Notes: generated from the letters alone by a model not told the origin. Positions 1-22,300 are shown, numbered from the stretch's first letter. The stretch is 64,000 nucleotides of DNA from Eublepharis macularius (GCF_028583425.1 NC_072801.1:62387766-62451765); one strand, 5' to 3'. Numbers and translations: made by a program.

Positions 1-299
1 TGGTCCCCAAGCCTATTTTAATAACAAGACTCACCCCTTGAATAGCAACATTGTCCAAGAGTGTATTTAAAAAGATTTCTTTTCATACACCTGGCCCACA
101 CTTCTGAGGACAGAGCTGGGAATTGTCCTGGTGCATCTGCCAAACAGCCCCCCTCACTTTATAAATGCAACCATCGTATTGTCTCATTGAGTGATATTTT
201 AATATTTAATTTCTGGCAAAAATGGGCAAGATGCTGTGCAGAACACTGAAATGGCTATGAATGTAGTTTTGCTCTATCTGATCCCACTCTTCATTCAAG

Positions 300-430
300 G
301 AACATGTATATAGTTCTCGCTTTTATTCTCTCAACAACCCTGTGAGGAAAGTTCGGCTGAGAGAGCATCTCTTGGTCACCTGGTAAGCTTTGTAGTGAAG
401 TGAAAATTTGAATCCGCATCTTCCTACTCC
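300..430 (-). repeat. S1 SINE fragment
   Basis: Matches the middle of the S1 SINE in reverse (caacaaccctgtgagg ... aatttgaatccgcatcttcc). Ends decayed. Confidence 0.55.
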
Positions 431-1183
431 AGCTGTTATATTAGGTCACTCTAATATTTTGTAGGTGGATTCATTAAGCAAACTAAGAAGACTTATGGTT
501 GAGCAAGTAACCTGGTTCCAAGGAGCTTTCCTTCTGAGGTCTGTTGGTCTCTGTGCCCAAATAACATTCGCTTCAAAATATATCCTTTTCCTCAGGTTCC
601 GAATCTGCTGCTGAACACCAACATGAGCACCTGCAATGCCACCCAAATGCCCACTGGCGCAATGCTGTTGCGCCCATCATCTTGGCACCCTTGGTGATAT
701 GGCTTCTTGCTTCTGTGTCCTTGATGGCAACATTGACAAAAGGTTGAGGAAGAGACCTCCTGTTTTGGATGTGGAGGGATCACAGGAGCAATACTCCTCT
801 TTCTCTCCGAGGGCCGCTCTGATATTTCCAAGCGCTTCTTACAGATCCTACCGCATCTTCCATTAAAGCTTCCCTGTGGCATCTGGAGCTGGACTCTGTT
901 GCTCTTCCCTGCTGCACTGAAAATTCTGATGGGTTCCCTTTCACTAACAGCAATGGGTTATGAGTTCAAATTCTCCTTATGTTAGTTTGCCTCCTTATTC
1001 TGGGTTGCCTTTTGTTTAGGGAGCAGGTCTGGGCTTTGGCCTGTTTTGGTACTAAAAGAACAGAACCAGACATTAACAATCTAAGATGAAAGAAGGTGGG
1101 ATACGAATGGTATACTCCTCAGGGTCTAACCATCAATTGCATTTTTATTCTCCTCACCCTGTTCCTCCAAGGAGCTCTGGGCA

Positions 1184-1421
1184 GAGCCACCATGGTTTGG
1201 TGGTTAGAGTGCCAGACTAGGGTCTGGGACACCCAGGTTCAAATCCCCACTCTGCCCTGAAAGCTTACTGGGTGAACTTGGGCAAGTCACAAAATCTCAG
1301 CCTATCCTACCTCACAGGATTGTTGTGAGGATAAAATAGAGGAGAGGGTGATGATGTAAGCTGCTTTGAGTCCCATTGTGGAGAAATGCAGAGTATAAAT
1401 AAATAAAATAAAAATAAATAG
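1184..1421 (+). repeat. tRNA-headed SINE with L2-like tail (family S1)
   Basis: A-box-like ggttagagtgcc, B-box-like ggttcaaatcc, then cctcacaggattgttgtgag and a tail ending gagtataaataaataaa. The same plan recurs at many places in the window on both strands. Confidence 0.85.
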
Positions 1422-2243
1422 TGTACAAAATTATCCCTATCTCACAATGACCTTGTGAGGTAGGTTAAGCTGAGTGAGCGACTAGTAGTCCAACATACTA
1501 TACTACACTGGCATTCTGGTCCCTTATATTTCTAGTTCTTTATTTTTAAAATTTTACTTAATTAAGCAATAATCAAGTTCTGCAAACATGTAACTGAATA
1601 TATGCAATTATGTTACAGGCGGCTGTTAACTATTTTACAAGCTTAATTTTTTTAATAGAGGAGTAGGTTTCGTGGTGATTTGATTGAGAAACTTAGAGGG
1701 GTTTTAATGGAGTCTTCGAGAAGAAGTCTGGCTCCACACATTCTAAGCTTATTAAACAATAAATAATTATTAATTATAATATTTAGTATTTTTAAAGTGC
1801 TGAGTTGAGATTTCAGAACACTTTAGTTACTTTATCCTAGTCATTATTAACATTAATTGCAGTTTCTGATCTTAGAGGAGATGACTGAGATAGATGTAGA
1901 GCTGTTAGCACTTAGGTTGCATGGATCCATTCCCTCCTTTTCTGCTAATACTTGAGATATTTATTCAAGGGATCTTTCTCAAAACCCGTCCAAATTTTGT
2001 CAGCAGACGCACATGCCTGTTTCTGAATCCTTCAGCATAGAAGGGAAGAGAATTTTAGAAACTTTAGATATGATCGAGAAAAGGCCAGGTAGAAAACAAA
2101 GCACCTCCTTGTACCTTAGGTTTATTTATGGTTTTCACAGATTCTTAATTTGTTGGGATATTATTCAAATGCACGTGTTACCTTCTAAAAAGAGGATCTA
2201 TAATGGGTTGGCATAGGGTTGCCAGATTTTTACTGGGCCTGTT

Positions 2244-2460
2244 TCTGTTCCTTTATTTCATGTTACAGTTTATCCCACCCTTCTTCCAAACTGCTCAGGT
2301 TGGTTGGTTTGTTTCTCCTCCCCACCATTTCATCCTCACAATAACCTTGTGTAGTAGGTTAGGCTGGGAGACAGTGATCATTCCCACCTTCATAGCTGGG
2401 GAGAAATTCGAATCCAGATCTTCTCAGTCCTACTGCAACACATTAATCATTCCACCATGG
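2244..2460 (-). repeat. S1 SINE, reverse, diverged
   Basis: Reverse copy: tcctcacaataaccttgtgt ... gaaattcgaatccagatctt. It retains the B-box region but not a clean tail. Confidence 0.65.
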
Positions 2461-2668
2461 TAGGGTTGCCTGGAGATTTGGGGGTAGAAACTGGGGAAGT
2501 GACCTGAGCAGGGAACAACACAGCCATTTAGCACAGCAGGGAACAACACTGAGCAGGGAACAACACAGCCTCTAACACAAGCCATTTTCTCCAGGGGAAA
2601 TGCAGACTGGAAATCAGTTATAATTCTGGAGGGTCTCCATAGCTCACCTGAAGGTTGGCAGACCTATC
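2461..2668 (+). repeat. hAT-like element of the TAGGGTTGCC family (R1), diverged
   Basis: Begins tagggttgcc, has the gagatttgggggtagaaact and ggaaatcagttataattctg landmarks, and ends gaaggttggcagacc. It includes a short tandem of the gagcagggaacaacac unit at about 2505-2570. Confidence 0.7.
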
Positions 2669-5600
2669 TGGCTTTCCATCAGCCTGTAGATATTTTGCTG
2701 AAGCTTTCATCGTCATTTTACCTTTGTGCCAGGACAAGTTTTGCTTTGCTACATTTCTACCTCTTAAACTGCTGTTAAAAGCAAAGGCGCAGGATCAGTT
2801 AAAAACATGGCAATCCTCTTTCGGAGTTGTCCTCCCTCCATCTCAATTCTAATATGTTGGTGGAAACTGGATTTTGGCTTCTCAATGCTCACCCTTTGCA
2901 CATATTCAGAGAGAGTGATGTGCATGAAACTGGCCAATTTTTTCCACAGCCAAACTGAGCCTAGCTTTCAAGCCTGGATTTCCTGTTGGGAATCTCTTTG
3001 GAATGGGAATTTCTGTGTCCAACTTTTAAAATCAGGAGCCACAAGATCCCTTTCTGTTTTACTTCCTCCAGCCCAGAAATGGCCACATCTCAACCCTAAG
3101 TAAAGAGAGATCTCTGTAAGATCAGTTGCATGGTTTCTCTGCCTCCCTCACCCCCACCCACTGCCCTGTCCTTAAATATAGCGGCTGCCTATTGTGTTTT
3201 TCAGAACAACTGCTGGTGATCTGGTAGTATGGCAAATGTGGGTCATTCAATGATTTTTTCCCAACATGTAGGGCCTGCCCCCAACCCAAACCATTTGTCC
3301 TTGCAGGCCCCTCTACAGCCTCCTCTCATACATGCCCCAGGACAGATTGTCTCCGAATCATCTGGAATGCCCTGTTAGTCACAGTGAATAGACTATAGAT
3401 GTTTATAGCAGCATGGTGTGATAACAGAACACCAATCAGCTCCCTGGAGTCCAGTCTCCCAGACCCTCCCTGTTCTAAACTACTAGACAAACCAAGCATG
3501 ATGGTTTATGTAGAAGAGGGTTTTTGTGGCAGAGGCAGCTTTTCTGGCCCCTGCTGCACTGTGATATGACAAGCTACACCCAAAAAATGCCATCTTCTGT
3601 GGCTACTGCATCAGGGTCCCTGACTCATCCTTGTTCGGCTCTTCTGGCCAGATCCCTCTCTTTCCACAGATTCCAAGAGCCCACAGTTGGTAATCCAGTT
3701 GCCCTGCAATCTACTTTTAGAGCGGAGTCTTCCATTCCATCCTGCACGATTCTCTGTTCTAATTGCTTTGCTGTGTTTAAGTCTGTGGCAGCTTTGTGGA
3801 AAGTGGTTTGATCCTCTAAATCAATGCACTTAGTGAAAGGAATACACAAGAAGTCTCCTTGGTGCCAACTGGGTTTTAATCCCAAGAGATGCGGATCCCA
3901 TTAAGGAGGACTCCAAACACACGAAGGGGGCTTGTGAGTGCAAGGGACGTGGAGTTGCATCCAGAAATAACACCTGTGAGGACCCAGAGCCAGGCATATG
4001 CAAGAGAAAAGAAAGGCATCAGACAGGTGTAGGGAAATCATCTCCCCACGTTGTCTGCTGTCCAGCAATCCATCCGTCCTCTGCTCTGGCCTCTTCCCCA
4101 CCGTATATCAGTAAATGGGGAGGGGGGAGGAAATAATGAAAACAAAATTTTAAAATCTTCCAGTTTGCTGCTGTCTTTGGTAACGTCATTACTTTGTTAC
4201 CGTGTGAGTACCACTCAGTATTGCCGCCTCCAAATACTGAAAGTTGAGACATCTTGGAAACCTTTCCTATTGGGAAGATAGATCCATCTATCCTTGTTCA
4301 TATTTCCCACTGGTCATCTAGCAGTCTCCCATTATCTAGCTTGTTATCTGTCTCTCCACCCCCTAACCATTTGTCTTTCTGTCTCTCCATCCCTCTCCCC
4401 TCCACACCCTTCTTCCCTCTGCCTGCCTCAGTCCCCTCTGACCCCGGCTGCGCCCTCATCTCTGCATCCAATTCCCCAACCTCTCCTGGGAGCCGGCTGA
4501 TTGCAAAGGGAAGCCCAATTGCAGCTCTCTGATGCTCTCCCCCCTCCCCTTTATTAGATGCTAATCCTCCCTAGCGCTTGGCACTGGTACCCCCTTGGCA
4601 CTAATGAAGAGGGTTTTTTAATCAGCAGCCGCCGCACTTCTGCGCCTGATTCCTGTCCCCCAGGGACTGTGCTGTGCTGGAGGGTGCTGAAGCTCTTTGC
4701 TGCCTGCTCGTTTATCACACAGCTTCTGCCACCTTTCCACTCAGCCCAGCCGGCTTTGAGGAAACCGCCTGATTCCCCTGCTGTGCATCGGCTGAGAAGC
4801 ATTTCTGCGGTGCACACTTTTAGCCCTTGGGGAGTGGCACTTTCCTTTGCAGCTCCCTGCAGAAGGATCCTTGGTGCTTCGCTGAAACCTCCAGAAGGTC
4901 ATCTGATAAAAAATTAGCTACCAGTTTTTCACTGGGAATAGATCTCCAGCCCATTCGTAGAGGGATGGTCCAAGTTCAGATGTTTTTTGGGTGGTCTCCA
5001 TCCATCAGATCAGCTGAGGGACTTGGAACAGCATCTGTGACGCTAACGTTTGAGAAGACTTGGATCTGTTAGGCAAGCCATCAACTAAGGACATGAATTT
5101 CAAACTTCCTAGGTGTTGAATATCTGACTTGGGCAATTTGGAACTGAATTAACAAATGAGAGCAGCAAAGCTACACAGGTCGCCTGCCGATGCGAATGGA
5201 TGCACATTTCAAACTCTTCTCTGAATTTCCTCTTCCCGCTAGTAATGGCCAAGAGGTCTATCTGTTCTGTATTAATTTCTACATTTTTGGAAGAATCACT
5301 GGATTACTTTGGCAAAATACTTGATCTCCAATAATACTACTTTTCTCTCTCTCTCTCTCTCTCTGCTTTTAAAGCCCTCTTGTTTTTCATCTTGGTGCAA
5401 ACTTTTTTCTTTCTTTCTGGAAAGCTGTTTGTGAATCAACAGAGATCCGATACAGCAAATGGTGTACTTGTCATTACTGTTGTGTAGTTTTTCATTCTGT
5501 GACATGGCAGAAGAGAATTGAGGTGATCTATGAAGGGGAAGATGTGATGGATTTGAGACAGAAGGGAAGAGCTTGGATTCCTTCGTGCCAGCGGGAAAGT

Positions 5601-6790
5601 GGATTAGAATATAATTCTTAAAGGAGGACAAACGAACAGCTTTTCTGAGCTGTTTGATCCCAAAGGAACACAGCTCTGAGGATGTACGAGGAAGCGTCAC
5701 AACCCTGTTGAGAAAAGCTGGCACTAAAGACCACTTGAAATAGAATTGGTGGGTCAAAAGAGGACTTTGTGCCCCAAACTCCAACAGAAGTTTCCAAGTG
5801 AGGTGTCCTGTTGAGATTCTGAGCAGCACCTAGAATAATCTCTGCCACTTTTGTGGATGGTTAGAAGGCATTCAAGATCAGCAACTGCAAGACCCTTTGC
5901 CAAGTCTGGCCTACAAAGGGGTCAGTCTAGAGGCAAGGGAGCAGTGTGGTAGGATTGCTGTTCACAAAGCAAGTTGGGTTTGGGGACTTGGGCCTCCATC
6001 TCTTCATTTTCCCAGAAAAACCATTGCTGACCAGGGTTATATACAGTAGAATTTTTCTGGTGAATGGGGCTTTTGAAATATCCCTGAGGTCTTCCTTTCA
6101 GCACAAGGGCAGAATTGAGATACCCTGGAATCACTTTGTGCCTGGTGACAAAAATTTCGAGTATTTCACACAGTCTGCAAGAACTGCAAGAGTATTACGT
6201 CTTCCAAGACTTTAAAATGGATATCATGATGTGTAAAAGGCTTTGGAAACTGTTTTGACTCTCACGTTTCCAACAAACTCCCTTCAGGGTATCCGTTGCA
6301 TTTTGACAAGGATGGGGTTTCAAGGGAGGGGTCATGTTAGAATGTTAGTTCGAAATAAATTCTGTTAGTTGAGAAGATGCAGGAAAGAAATTGCAAGGAT
6401 TTGTAACGGGCTGGGGATTTTAAAAGCCTTTTTTAAATCATCTGCTTTCAACTGGTTCCTGCTCTTCAAGTCTTCAGGGATATAAGATTTTCATTAGAAA
6501 GATTGCTTAGTCTGGGCAAATGACTTATAATTGTGTGTAAACAAGACTTTGAAAAATCTCTCTTGCATTAATATAGCTGTGAAAGAGGAAAGGGTTTAAG
6601 GATTAGAGGGTGTGTATCTTAAAGGACACCTTGAAAGCACAAAGGGGACATATTACCCATCCACAATTTTATGCCCGGTGATAACCAGGAGAGCCTCAGA
6701 AGCTGGGCTGCTAGCTTTCTAGCTCATCGTTCTTGCATCTCTCCCAGAGAATCCGGTATTCCCTGTAGTCCTGAACTTCATTCCTTTTTC
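2669..6790. other. Mostly single-copy DNA without recognised genes
   Basis: No exon, RNA gene or intact transposon recognised. It contains a pyrimidine-rich stretch (4310-4550) and a CT microsatellite near 5345. Being upstream of the GSG1-family gene, it may include 5' untranslated exons or regulatory sequence, but nothing marks them. Confidence 0.4.
5344..5364. repeat. (CT)n microsatellite
   Basis: About ten CT repeats, uninterrupted. Confidence 0.9.
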
Positions 6791-6998
6791 AAGAGTTGCC
6801 AACTCTTGGTTGCAAAATTCCTAGAAATTTGGGGGCAGTATCTGGGGAGGGTGAAATTTAGGATGAGGAGGGAGCGGGGGGCGGCATAGAGTCCGACCTC
6901 CAAAGCTGCCATTCCTCCAGGGGGAACTAATTTCTGTCATCCAGTGATTTGTTGTGATCCTGAGTGAACTCGAGGCCCCACCCAGACTGGCAACCCTA
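6791..6998 (+). repeat. hAT-like element R1, diverged copy
   Basis: Shows agttgccaactcttggttg, a central cctccaaagctgccattcct, and ends gactggcaaccctat. Both ends carry the family's GTTGCCA/TGGCAAC inverted termini. Confidence 0.75.
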
Positions 6999-7426
6999 TT
7001 CCTTTCATACAGAAAGTTTCTGTGAGAAATGTAAGCAAGTAAAGAAAGTAAATAAGTAATAATTTTGGTCCCCACCTCCTCACATTCTCCAGTAACAAGC
7101 CACTAATAAGAACGGAACTTCAGGCCGAGTTCAATTTCAAAGACAATTTTCCATTTTGTGCTTTGTTGCTTTTGAGAAGCAGGGGCCATATTCAATGGAT
7201 GGCCTGCAGCTTATTAGTAAGAAAGAGAAAATAATTATCAGAAGAAAGGCATTCTTTATAAATGGAGAGTTGTTCAGAACTGGCTTCTATTGGCTGAAGG
7301 AAGGAAAGACCAGAACTGTACCTCAGAGCATCGGTTTCTAAAACTTTGGGGGGCTTTGAACACGTGATTCAGTTTCCAGTACTAAAGCCACCATCACGTC
7401 CTCTCCTCTCTGGGAAAACTGAGACC

Positions 7427-16725
<9,299 letters not shown>

Positions 16726-17084
16726 AGAGAGGACCTTGGGCAGAGAAGGAGACAATCTCTGTTACCTCCGTTTTCTCCTGTTTCTTCCAACCCCCCTTCA
16801 CCTTGCTTAACCATTCATCTGTACAGATATATCGTCCTCTGCACTCCATGTAGGCAGCACAGGGCCTTTTCTGAACCCAGAGCTATGTTGGTTCTCTGAG
16901 GGGACCGGGCAGTTCAGCAAATTGTGAGCTAGATAAACTGACAAGATTGAGACCTGAGGCAAGGGGCCACCCAAGCCCCACACAAGCAGCCTTGCGGCCC
17001 CTGCAGTGAACTTGGAGGCAGCAATGTTTTGGGGGTACTAAGAATATAGCCTCTCAGCTGCATGTGTAATCCACGTGAGCCCCA

Positions 17085-17220
17085 GCAAAGGATTTATTTA
17101 CTCATTTCATTTGTACCCTGCGTTTCTCCCCAATGTGGACTCAAAGTGGTTCTCTCATCTATTTTATCCTCACAACAACACTGTGAGGCAGATTAGGCTG
17201 AGTGCATGTGACTGGTCTTC
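17085..17220 (-). repeat. S1 SINE, reverse partial
   Basis: Reads ttgtaccctgcgtttctccc and ttatcctcacaacaacactg, the reverse of the S1 tail and centre. Confidence 0.7.
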
Positions 17221-17438
17221 TGAAACATGCCATTTATCTGTCTAGTTGAAGCCAGTAGCAAGTTGACTGTCAGCCCGCAGCTGAGACCATCTTTCTGCGT
17301 TGTTATTTAAGGGTTACGGCATCTCTTGGTGTTGGGGGATAACAATAGACTTCTTCCTGTTTGCTGGCAGCTCTGGTTATACTTTTGTTAATCCAACACC
17401 AGTTAATACATACACTTGACTGTCTATATAAAGTTGAG

Positions 17439-17745
17439 TGAGCTCCGTGGCATGGAGTGGTAAGCTGCAGTACTGCAGCCCAAGCTCTGCTCATGACCTG
17501 AGTTCGATCTTGGAGGAAGCTGGGTTCACATAGCCAGCTCAAGGTTGACTCAGCCTTCCATCCTTCCGAGGTTGGTAAAATGAGTACCCAGTTGCCTGGG
17601 AGTAAAGCGTAGATGACTGGGGAAGGCAATGGCAAACCACCCTGTAACAAAAAGTCTGCCAAGGAAACGTTGTGATGCGACGTCCCCCCATAGGTCAGTA
17701 ATGACTCGGTGCTTGCACAGGGGACTACCTTTATCTTATATAAGG
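17439..17745 (+). repeat. tRNA-headed SINE (family S3)
   Basis: Reads ggtaagctgcagtactgcag, gacctgagttcgatcttgga, ggttgactcagccttccatc and aaaatgagtacccagttgcc, and ends gcttgcacaggggactacct. A second copy, interrupted, is at 31619-32275. Confidence 0.88.
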
Positions 17746-19209
17746 TTCCATTTCCATGTTCAGTGCTTGGGAATAAGTCCTGTTGAATTCAGAGACCTTG
17801 GCATAAAATTGCATGAGTTCTGTCTGTGAATAAGTGCCAAACTAGACGTCATGATGGGTTGAATCTGGATGCTGTGACATCTAGTTTTGCCCTCAGAGTA
17901 CATGTCAATGCAGCTTGCATTCTGCAAACCTTCCTGGCTGCCACTGTGAACCTCCTCTAGTACATAGGTTGCTCAAGTATGTTGAGGAGGAGATCGCCAT
18001 ATACCTCCATTCCATCACATATGTGGCTTGTCCCGATATCCAGATGTATGTTCCTGGCTGCCACTGCCAATCATCTGCCCCTTTCCCCATCAGAGGCCAG
18101 TTCCCGTGCATGAGTTTTCCTAGGCCACTTCAATCTATTGCATGCATGGCTTGCCTCGCTCTCGCTATTAGGAGGCGTTTTAAGCAAGCAAGTTGTTGTT
18201 TTCAGACTTTTCAAGCTGTCTTGGAGTATGTGTGTATTAAAATTCAGCTTTCTGTCATGGAAATAGTTAACAATTTTGATAGCCATCTCATCTGGGGAGT
18301 GATTGAGGCCCAAGTATCTTTATATATACTAATATGGTTGTTACAGTAGTATAATATATAGAGACCTTCCCTGTGTTTTCCCAGCAATGACCTTTATTCA
18401 TATTGACCAGGCCCTGACCTATCTTTGTTTCCTTTCCTTTCCGTGGCTCTGTCCTACTACTGCCTAACCACCAACCCCTGGTCCCTTCAGCCGTGTCTCC
18501 TCTGTGTCCCCTCACACGCCTCTCTCACGCGGAATCCCCTTTTGCAGATGATTTATCTCTTCTGTTTTGCTTCATATAATTTCCCCATCTGTGGGAAATC
18601 AGAAGATCACGAGTTGTTAATTTAGGGCTGATTAAAGAAATTAAAGAATTAATCAGTGTCAATCTGCTTCATTTCGTCAGACGTGGGGCAGGGGAGGGAG
18701 AGGGGAAAGAGGGCTAGCACTGAGGAAATGGCTTGTGATTTCTATGCCTTTTAGAAGGAAAGACAGAAAAGAGGGAGGCGCTAGAGGCTTAAACCCCACA
18801 GCAGATGGCAGAATCCTAAATTTACCACAGGAGGGAATGATAACTGTCTATGACATAAGAATCCTGTTCACATCCTGAGGGGTGGGGGAAGGAAGGAGGA
18901 GGAGCCAGGATTTTCAAGAAGAGCTGCTCATTCCTGGAAGCAAAAGATATCCAATGTGCATGAGCCGAGCCAAGCCATGTGTGATTATAAGTGGTGCCCG
19001 TTTCTGCTTTTATGCATGAGCGCACATGTGCATTACAAGGAAACATGGCCACCAAGGCAGAGTGGCTTTGCCCAGACCCTGGAAGGGTTTCTATTCCTTT
19101 CAGAGCAGCATAATCCTACCAAGTTGCTCTGAAATATGAAAAGGCACTTCTGGAGGAATTCTCCTTCTAGCCAGCAATTTGGTTTTATTTATTTCTAACC
19201 ACTTCTTAG

Positions 19210-19248
19210 AGGATCGAGAGTATGTGGACTGGGCAACTGCGGCACTAG
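19210..19248 (+). CDS. Candidate 39-nt microexon of the GSG1-family gene
   Basis: Flanked by a pyrimidine-rich acceptor (ctaaccacttcttag) and a good donor (CTAG|GTATGT). It enters and leaves in phase 1, which fits the donor at 16712. Joined, the acidic tail reads DEDDEDREYVDWATAAL, continuing the composition of exon 5. No repeat family explains the segment. Prediction only. Confidence 0.42.
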   Translation, partial: RIESMWTGQLRH

Positions 19249-19284
19249 GTATGTAAAAGAGCAGGCAGCCCTGGGCAAGAGTTG

Positions 19285-19650
19285 CAGAGGAATAAAGCTG
19301 TGTGTTGGATTCAGGTCTGGGAGAACCATATTCAAATCCCTCCTCTGCCATGAAGCTCGCTTGGTGATCTTCTGTTACTTATGCACTCTCTGATTCCGCA
19401 CACGTTGGATAATGCACTTCCAATCCTCTTTATAGATCATTTGGAACGGATTTTTTCGTGTGTGGAACAAAAAATCCACCTCAAACGATTGATAAAGTGC
19501 ATTGAAAGTGCATTATCCAACGTGTGCGGAATCAGTCCAAACTATCTCACAGGGTTGTTGTGAGTGTAAACTGAAGGAAGAGAGACTAATGTACACCACC
19601 CTGAGCTTATTGGGAAAAGGGAAAAAAATGTAGTAAATAAAAATTTCATT
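19285..19650 (+). repeat. S1 SINE split by a palindromic MITE
   Basis: Left part gtctgggagaaccatattca ... ccatgaagctcgcttggtga; right part ctatctcacagggttgttgt ... gtagtaaataaaaatttc. The break is filled by the element at 19390-19535. Confidence 0.75.
19390..19535. mobile_element. Palindromic MITE inserted in an S1 SINE
   Basis: The first 30 bp (ctgattccgcacacgttgga taatgcactt) recur inverted at the other end. Internal arms are imperfectly palindromic (ggattttttcg / aaaaaatccacc). 146 bp, no coding capacity. No clean target duplication could be read. Confidence 0.8.
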
Positions 19651-20376
19651 TAAAAATCACTGCATAAACAGGAGTCTTGTTCCATCTTGAGGACAAACGA
19701 AATGTTTATTCCAACCTCTGCTTTGGTGGACTTTTTGAAGAGCACTGCTCCATTCCACCCAATAAAGAGAAACCTTTGTTATTCGGATCCATTTAATTTT
19801 TTTATTTCAAATTTATGTTTTTCCCATCCTTTTTAAAATCTTTTTTTTATTACAAAAAGGAAAGAAGGAGAAAGAAAAGCAACAAAGCTGATCAATAAAT
19901 ATTTGGAAGATGCTCACAATAAAATAATGTTCATAAAATAATAATAATAATGACCACAATGACAACAATAATAATAAAATAATAAAACAAACCAGACATG
20001 GAACAGACCATAAATTAAAAAAAATAATAACTTACAAGGAAGAAACCTATCGGTTTTATAAATAACCTGGGGCAAGATACGTTCATGATAAATACCTGAA
20101 ACTCAGAGGTGAGGTTAACTACAGCCATTAAAGAGTACTAAACATGGGATGTTCTTCTCCATCAAAAAGAAGAAGTCAGCCTTTCCCAATCAGAGACTGA
20201 GTACATCTCTATTTTATGACCTGTGTATTGCATGAAGCCATTTGGCCAACATTAAACATGGACAAATCCAGTGGAGGACACACTCTAGCATTAGGTGGGT
20301 AGTCTTCTTCATTCCAATTTTTTTTCAGATTTGAAATGCTTTTTCAAAATAATACTTTTATGGTACCTTCTGCATC

Positions 20377-20581
20377 TAGGGTTGCCAGTTTCCAGGTGGG
20401 ACCTGGAGTCCCCCCAAAATAACAACTGATCTCTATACTGTGGAGCTTGCTATTTTTGCAACACCCTGGAGGGCGGATTCTTTGGCATCACGTTCCTGCT
20501 GACCTCCCTCCCCAAGCTCCATTCTCCCTAAACTCTACCCCCAAATATCCTTGAATTTCCCAACCTGGAGTTGGCAACCGT
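20377..20581 (+). repeat. hAT-like element R1
   Basis: Starts tagggttgccagtttccagg and ends cctggagttggcaaccg, with the family's ccccaaatatccttgaattt segment between. About 205 bp, in the distal part of the GSG1-family locus. Confidence 0.8.
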
Positions 20582-21327
20582 TTCTGTAGCCGATGCTGGC
20601 TTTTGTTTAAGGGGAGCCAATGAAACCATAAAAATAATCCACTAGGGGGCGCTGCTGGAAAAGGAAAGCAAAATTTATCTCGAGTTTGTAAAGATAATTG
20701 CGATTTTTTTCCAGAATTAAATTAACGTAATCCAGAATTTTCTGAATTGTTAAAAACAAACTTTAGTTTCTAAATTTTACTGCAGAAATGTTTCCAAACT
20801 TCTGAAATCACCTTCAAGTTCTTCAGACATCTTAATTTGCGAGAACTCTCATCTCCAACCTGTACTTTGAAAGTAGTTGATGGTGTGCGTTTTAATTGAT
20901 GAAAGAATTTTACTTCCCTTGTTTTTAGAGGATGCAGGCATTGGCTGCAGCAGGCAGTGTCTCTCAAAAAGGCATTCCCCCTGTGTGTGAGAGAAAGGAG
21001 AATGCCTCTTCTGGGGTCTAGTATAAACACACAGCAGAATGAAATGACAGAATTTGAAGGGGTAGAATGGACCTTACCATGTCTAAGTGAAGGTGCAGAA
21101 TCACATTTTTAATGCTCATCTATGTTTTAAAAAACTGTGTACTACAAATGGTAAAAAAGCAAATCTCTGAGAAAATTTCAGTATATCCTTCATAACAATT
21201 TAAAAAACATTCAGGGCAGGTTTTTTTTTCCTATTTAGTGCCATTAAAATGGTATTTCCCACCTGCATTCTGACATGGCAGAGTCTATAATTCTATTGCC
21301 TCTCTCTTCCTTCTGCTGTATGTGTAG

Positions 21328-21380
21328 ACCAAGCCATTAAGAGGGAGGTATGCGCTGTGGGTTTTGGTAACCTTTCTTGA
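21328..21380 (+). CDS. Candidate short terminal exon of the GSG1-family gene (alternative)
   Basis: Acceptor ttctgctgtatgtgtag. In phase 1 it reads DQAIKREVCAVGFGNLS and stops at 21378-21380. An AATAAA lies at 21390-21395, directly after the stop. A GTATGC at 21348 could also act as a donor. It competes with the candidate terminal exon at 21671. Confidence 0.22.
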
Positions 21381-21670
21381 TTAAAAGAAAATAAAGAGTT
21401 TTAAAACATGTTGCCCAATTAGTCAGGGATTCCCTAGTAATTAATCACTCCCTACAACAACCCAGCAGGAGTTGGTTAGGAAGACCATTTGGTTTATGCT
21501 GGGCTGGGGGCACAGTTTTGGTTTTTGTTCTGGATTTTCCACAAACAGCAAGGGAGAGAAATTGGCAAAGATGATGACTGAAATCAGGCCTGGAGAGGGC
21601 ACTGCTGCCACCAAGTTAAGCGAAGACACATTTTCCAAACCTTCAAGGAATCCTTTCTTCCTCCATCCAG

Positions 21671-21756
21671 GCACGATGGAGGATTCTGGGGCATATTCCG
21701 GAGCCACTCTCAATTCGCTGGGGGCACGCTCCGTGCCCACTGAGAATGTGCCCTAA
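21671..21756 (+). CDS. Candidate terminal coding exon of the GSG1-family gene
   Basis: Acceptor ttcttcctccatccag. In phase 1 it reads GTMEDSGAYSGATLNSLGAR and then SVPTENVP before TAA. Joined to exon 5 and the 39-nt microexon it gives a 360-residue protein. The reading is open and of low complexity, typical of a cytoplasmic tail, but I have no homologue for it. Confidence 0.3.
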
Positions 21757-21866
21757 TTTGTGCGTATTATGAGGGATAGGCTGGAAATGGCACTGGAGTG
21801 GGTATCTTCCACAGACTGGCCACCATTGCTGGTCTTCTCAGAGTAGAATCCCTAACAGCCATTGAT

Positions 21867-21872
21867 TTATTC
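21867..21872 (-). terminator. Candidate IL11 polyadenylation signal
   Basis: An AATAAA on the minus strand about 430 nt after the IL11 stop. It is the first canonical signal I see downstream. It would place the IL11 3' end close to the candidate last exon of the GSG1-family gene. Confidence 0.35.
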
Positions 21873-22300
21873 TGCCGCTCTGTACCAAGAAGGAGGTCCC
21901 CCATATTCGACATAGACCAACCCACACAATCCAGATTATAGTGATCCATGAACAGAGAGCAAGAGAGGGCAGAAAGACCCCCTTCCCAGCTACTTTCCCA
22001 TGCTTGCTGGTGCCCCTTAGGAAGAATGAGAAGATGAGATGGTGATTCTGAGATTTAAGAAAGGCCCCTCTCATTCCACAAAGTCCCCCAAGAGTAGGAA
22101 GGGTATGATTGGGCCCGAAGTCCTAGCCCCTCCCACCCTGCAGCACCCCTGGAGGAGGAACACAGCTGTGCCACCTCTCATGGACTCGCTTTCCTTCCTT
22201 GCATTCTTCCTCCTCTGGTGTTGCTGGAACAGCATTGAAGTGTTCCAGGTCCGTGGGGAGGCTTTCCAAAATACAGATGGCGGTTCCATTCCTCTGCGGT

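Noticed and set aside
5296-5829. Minus-strand open frame of 177 codons
   Set aside because: It runs through a CT/GA microsatellite (RERERE) and resembles no protein I know; no splice context.
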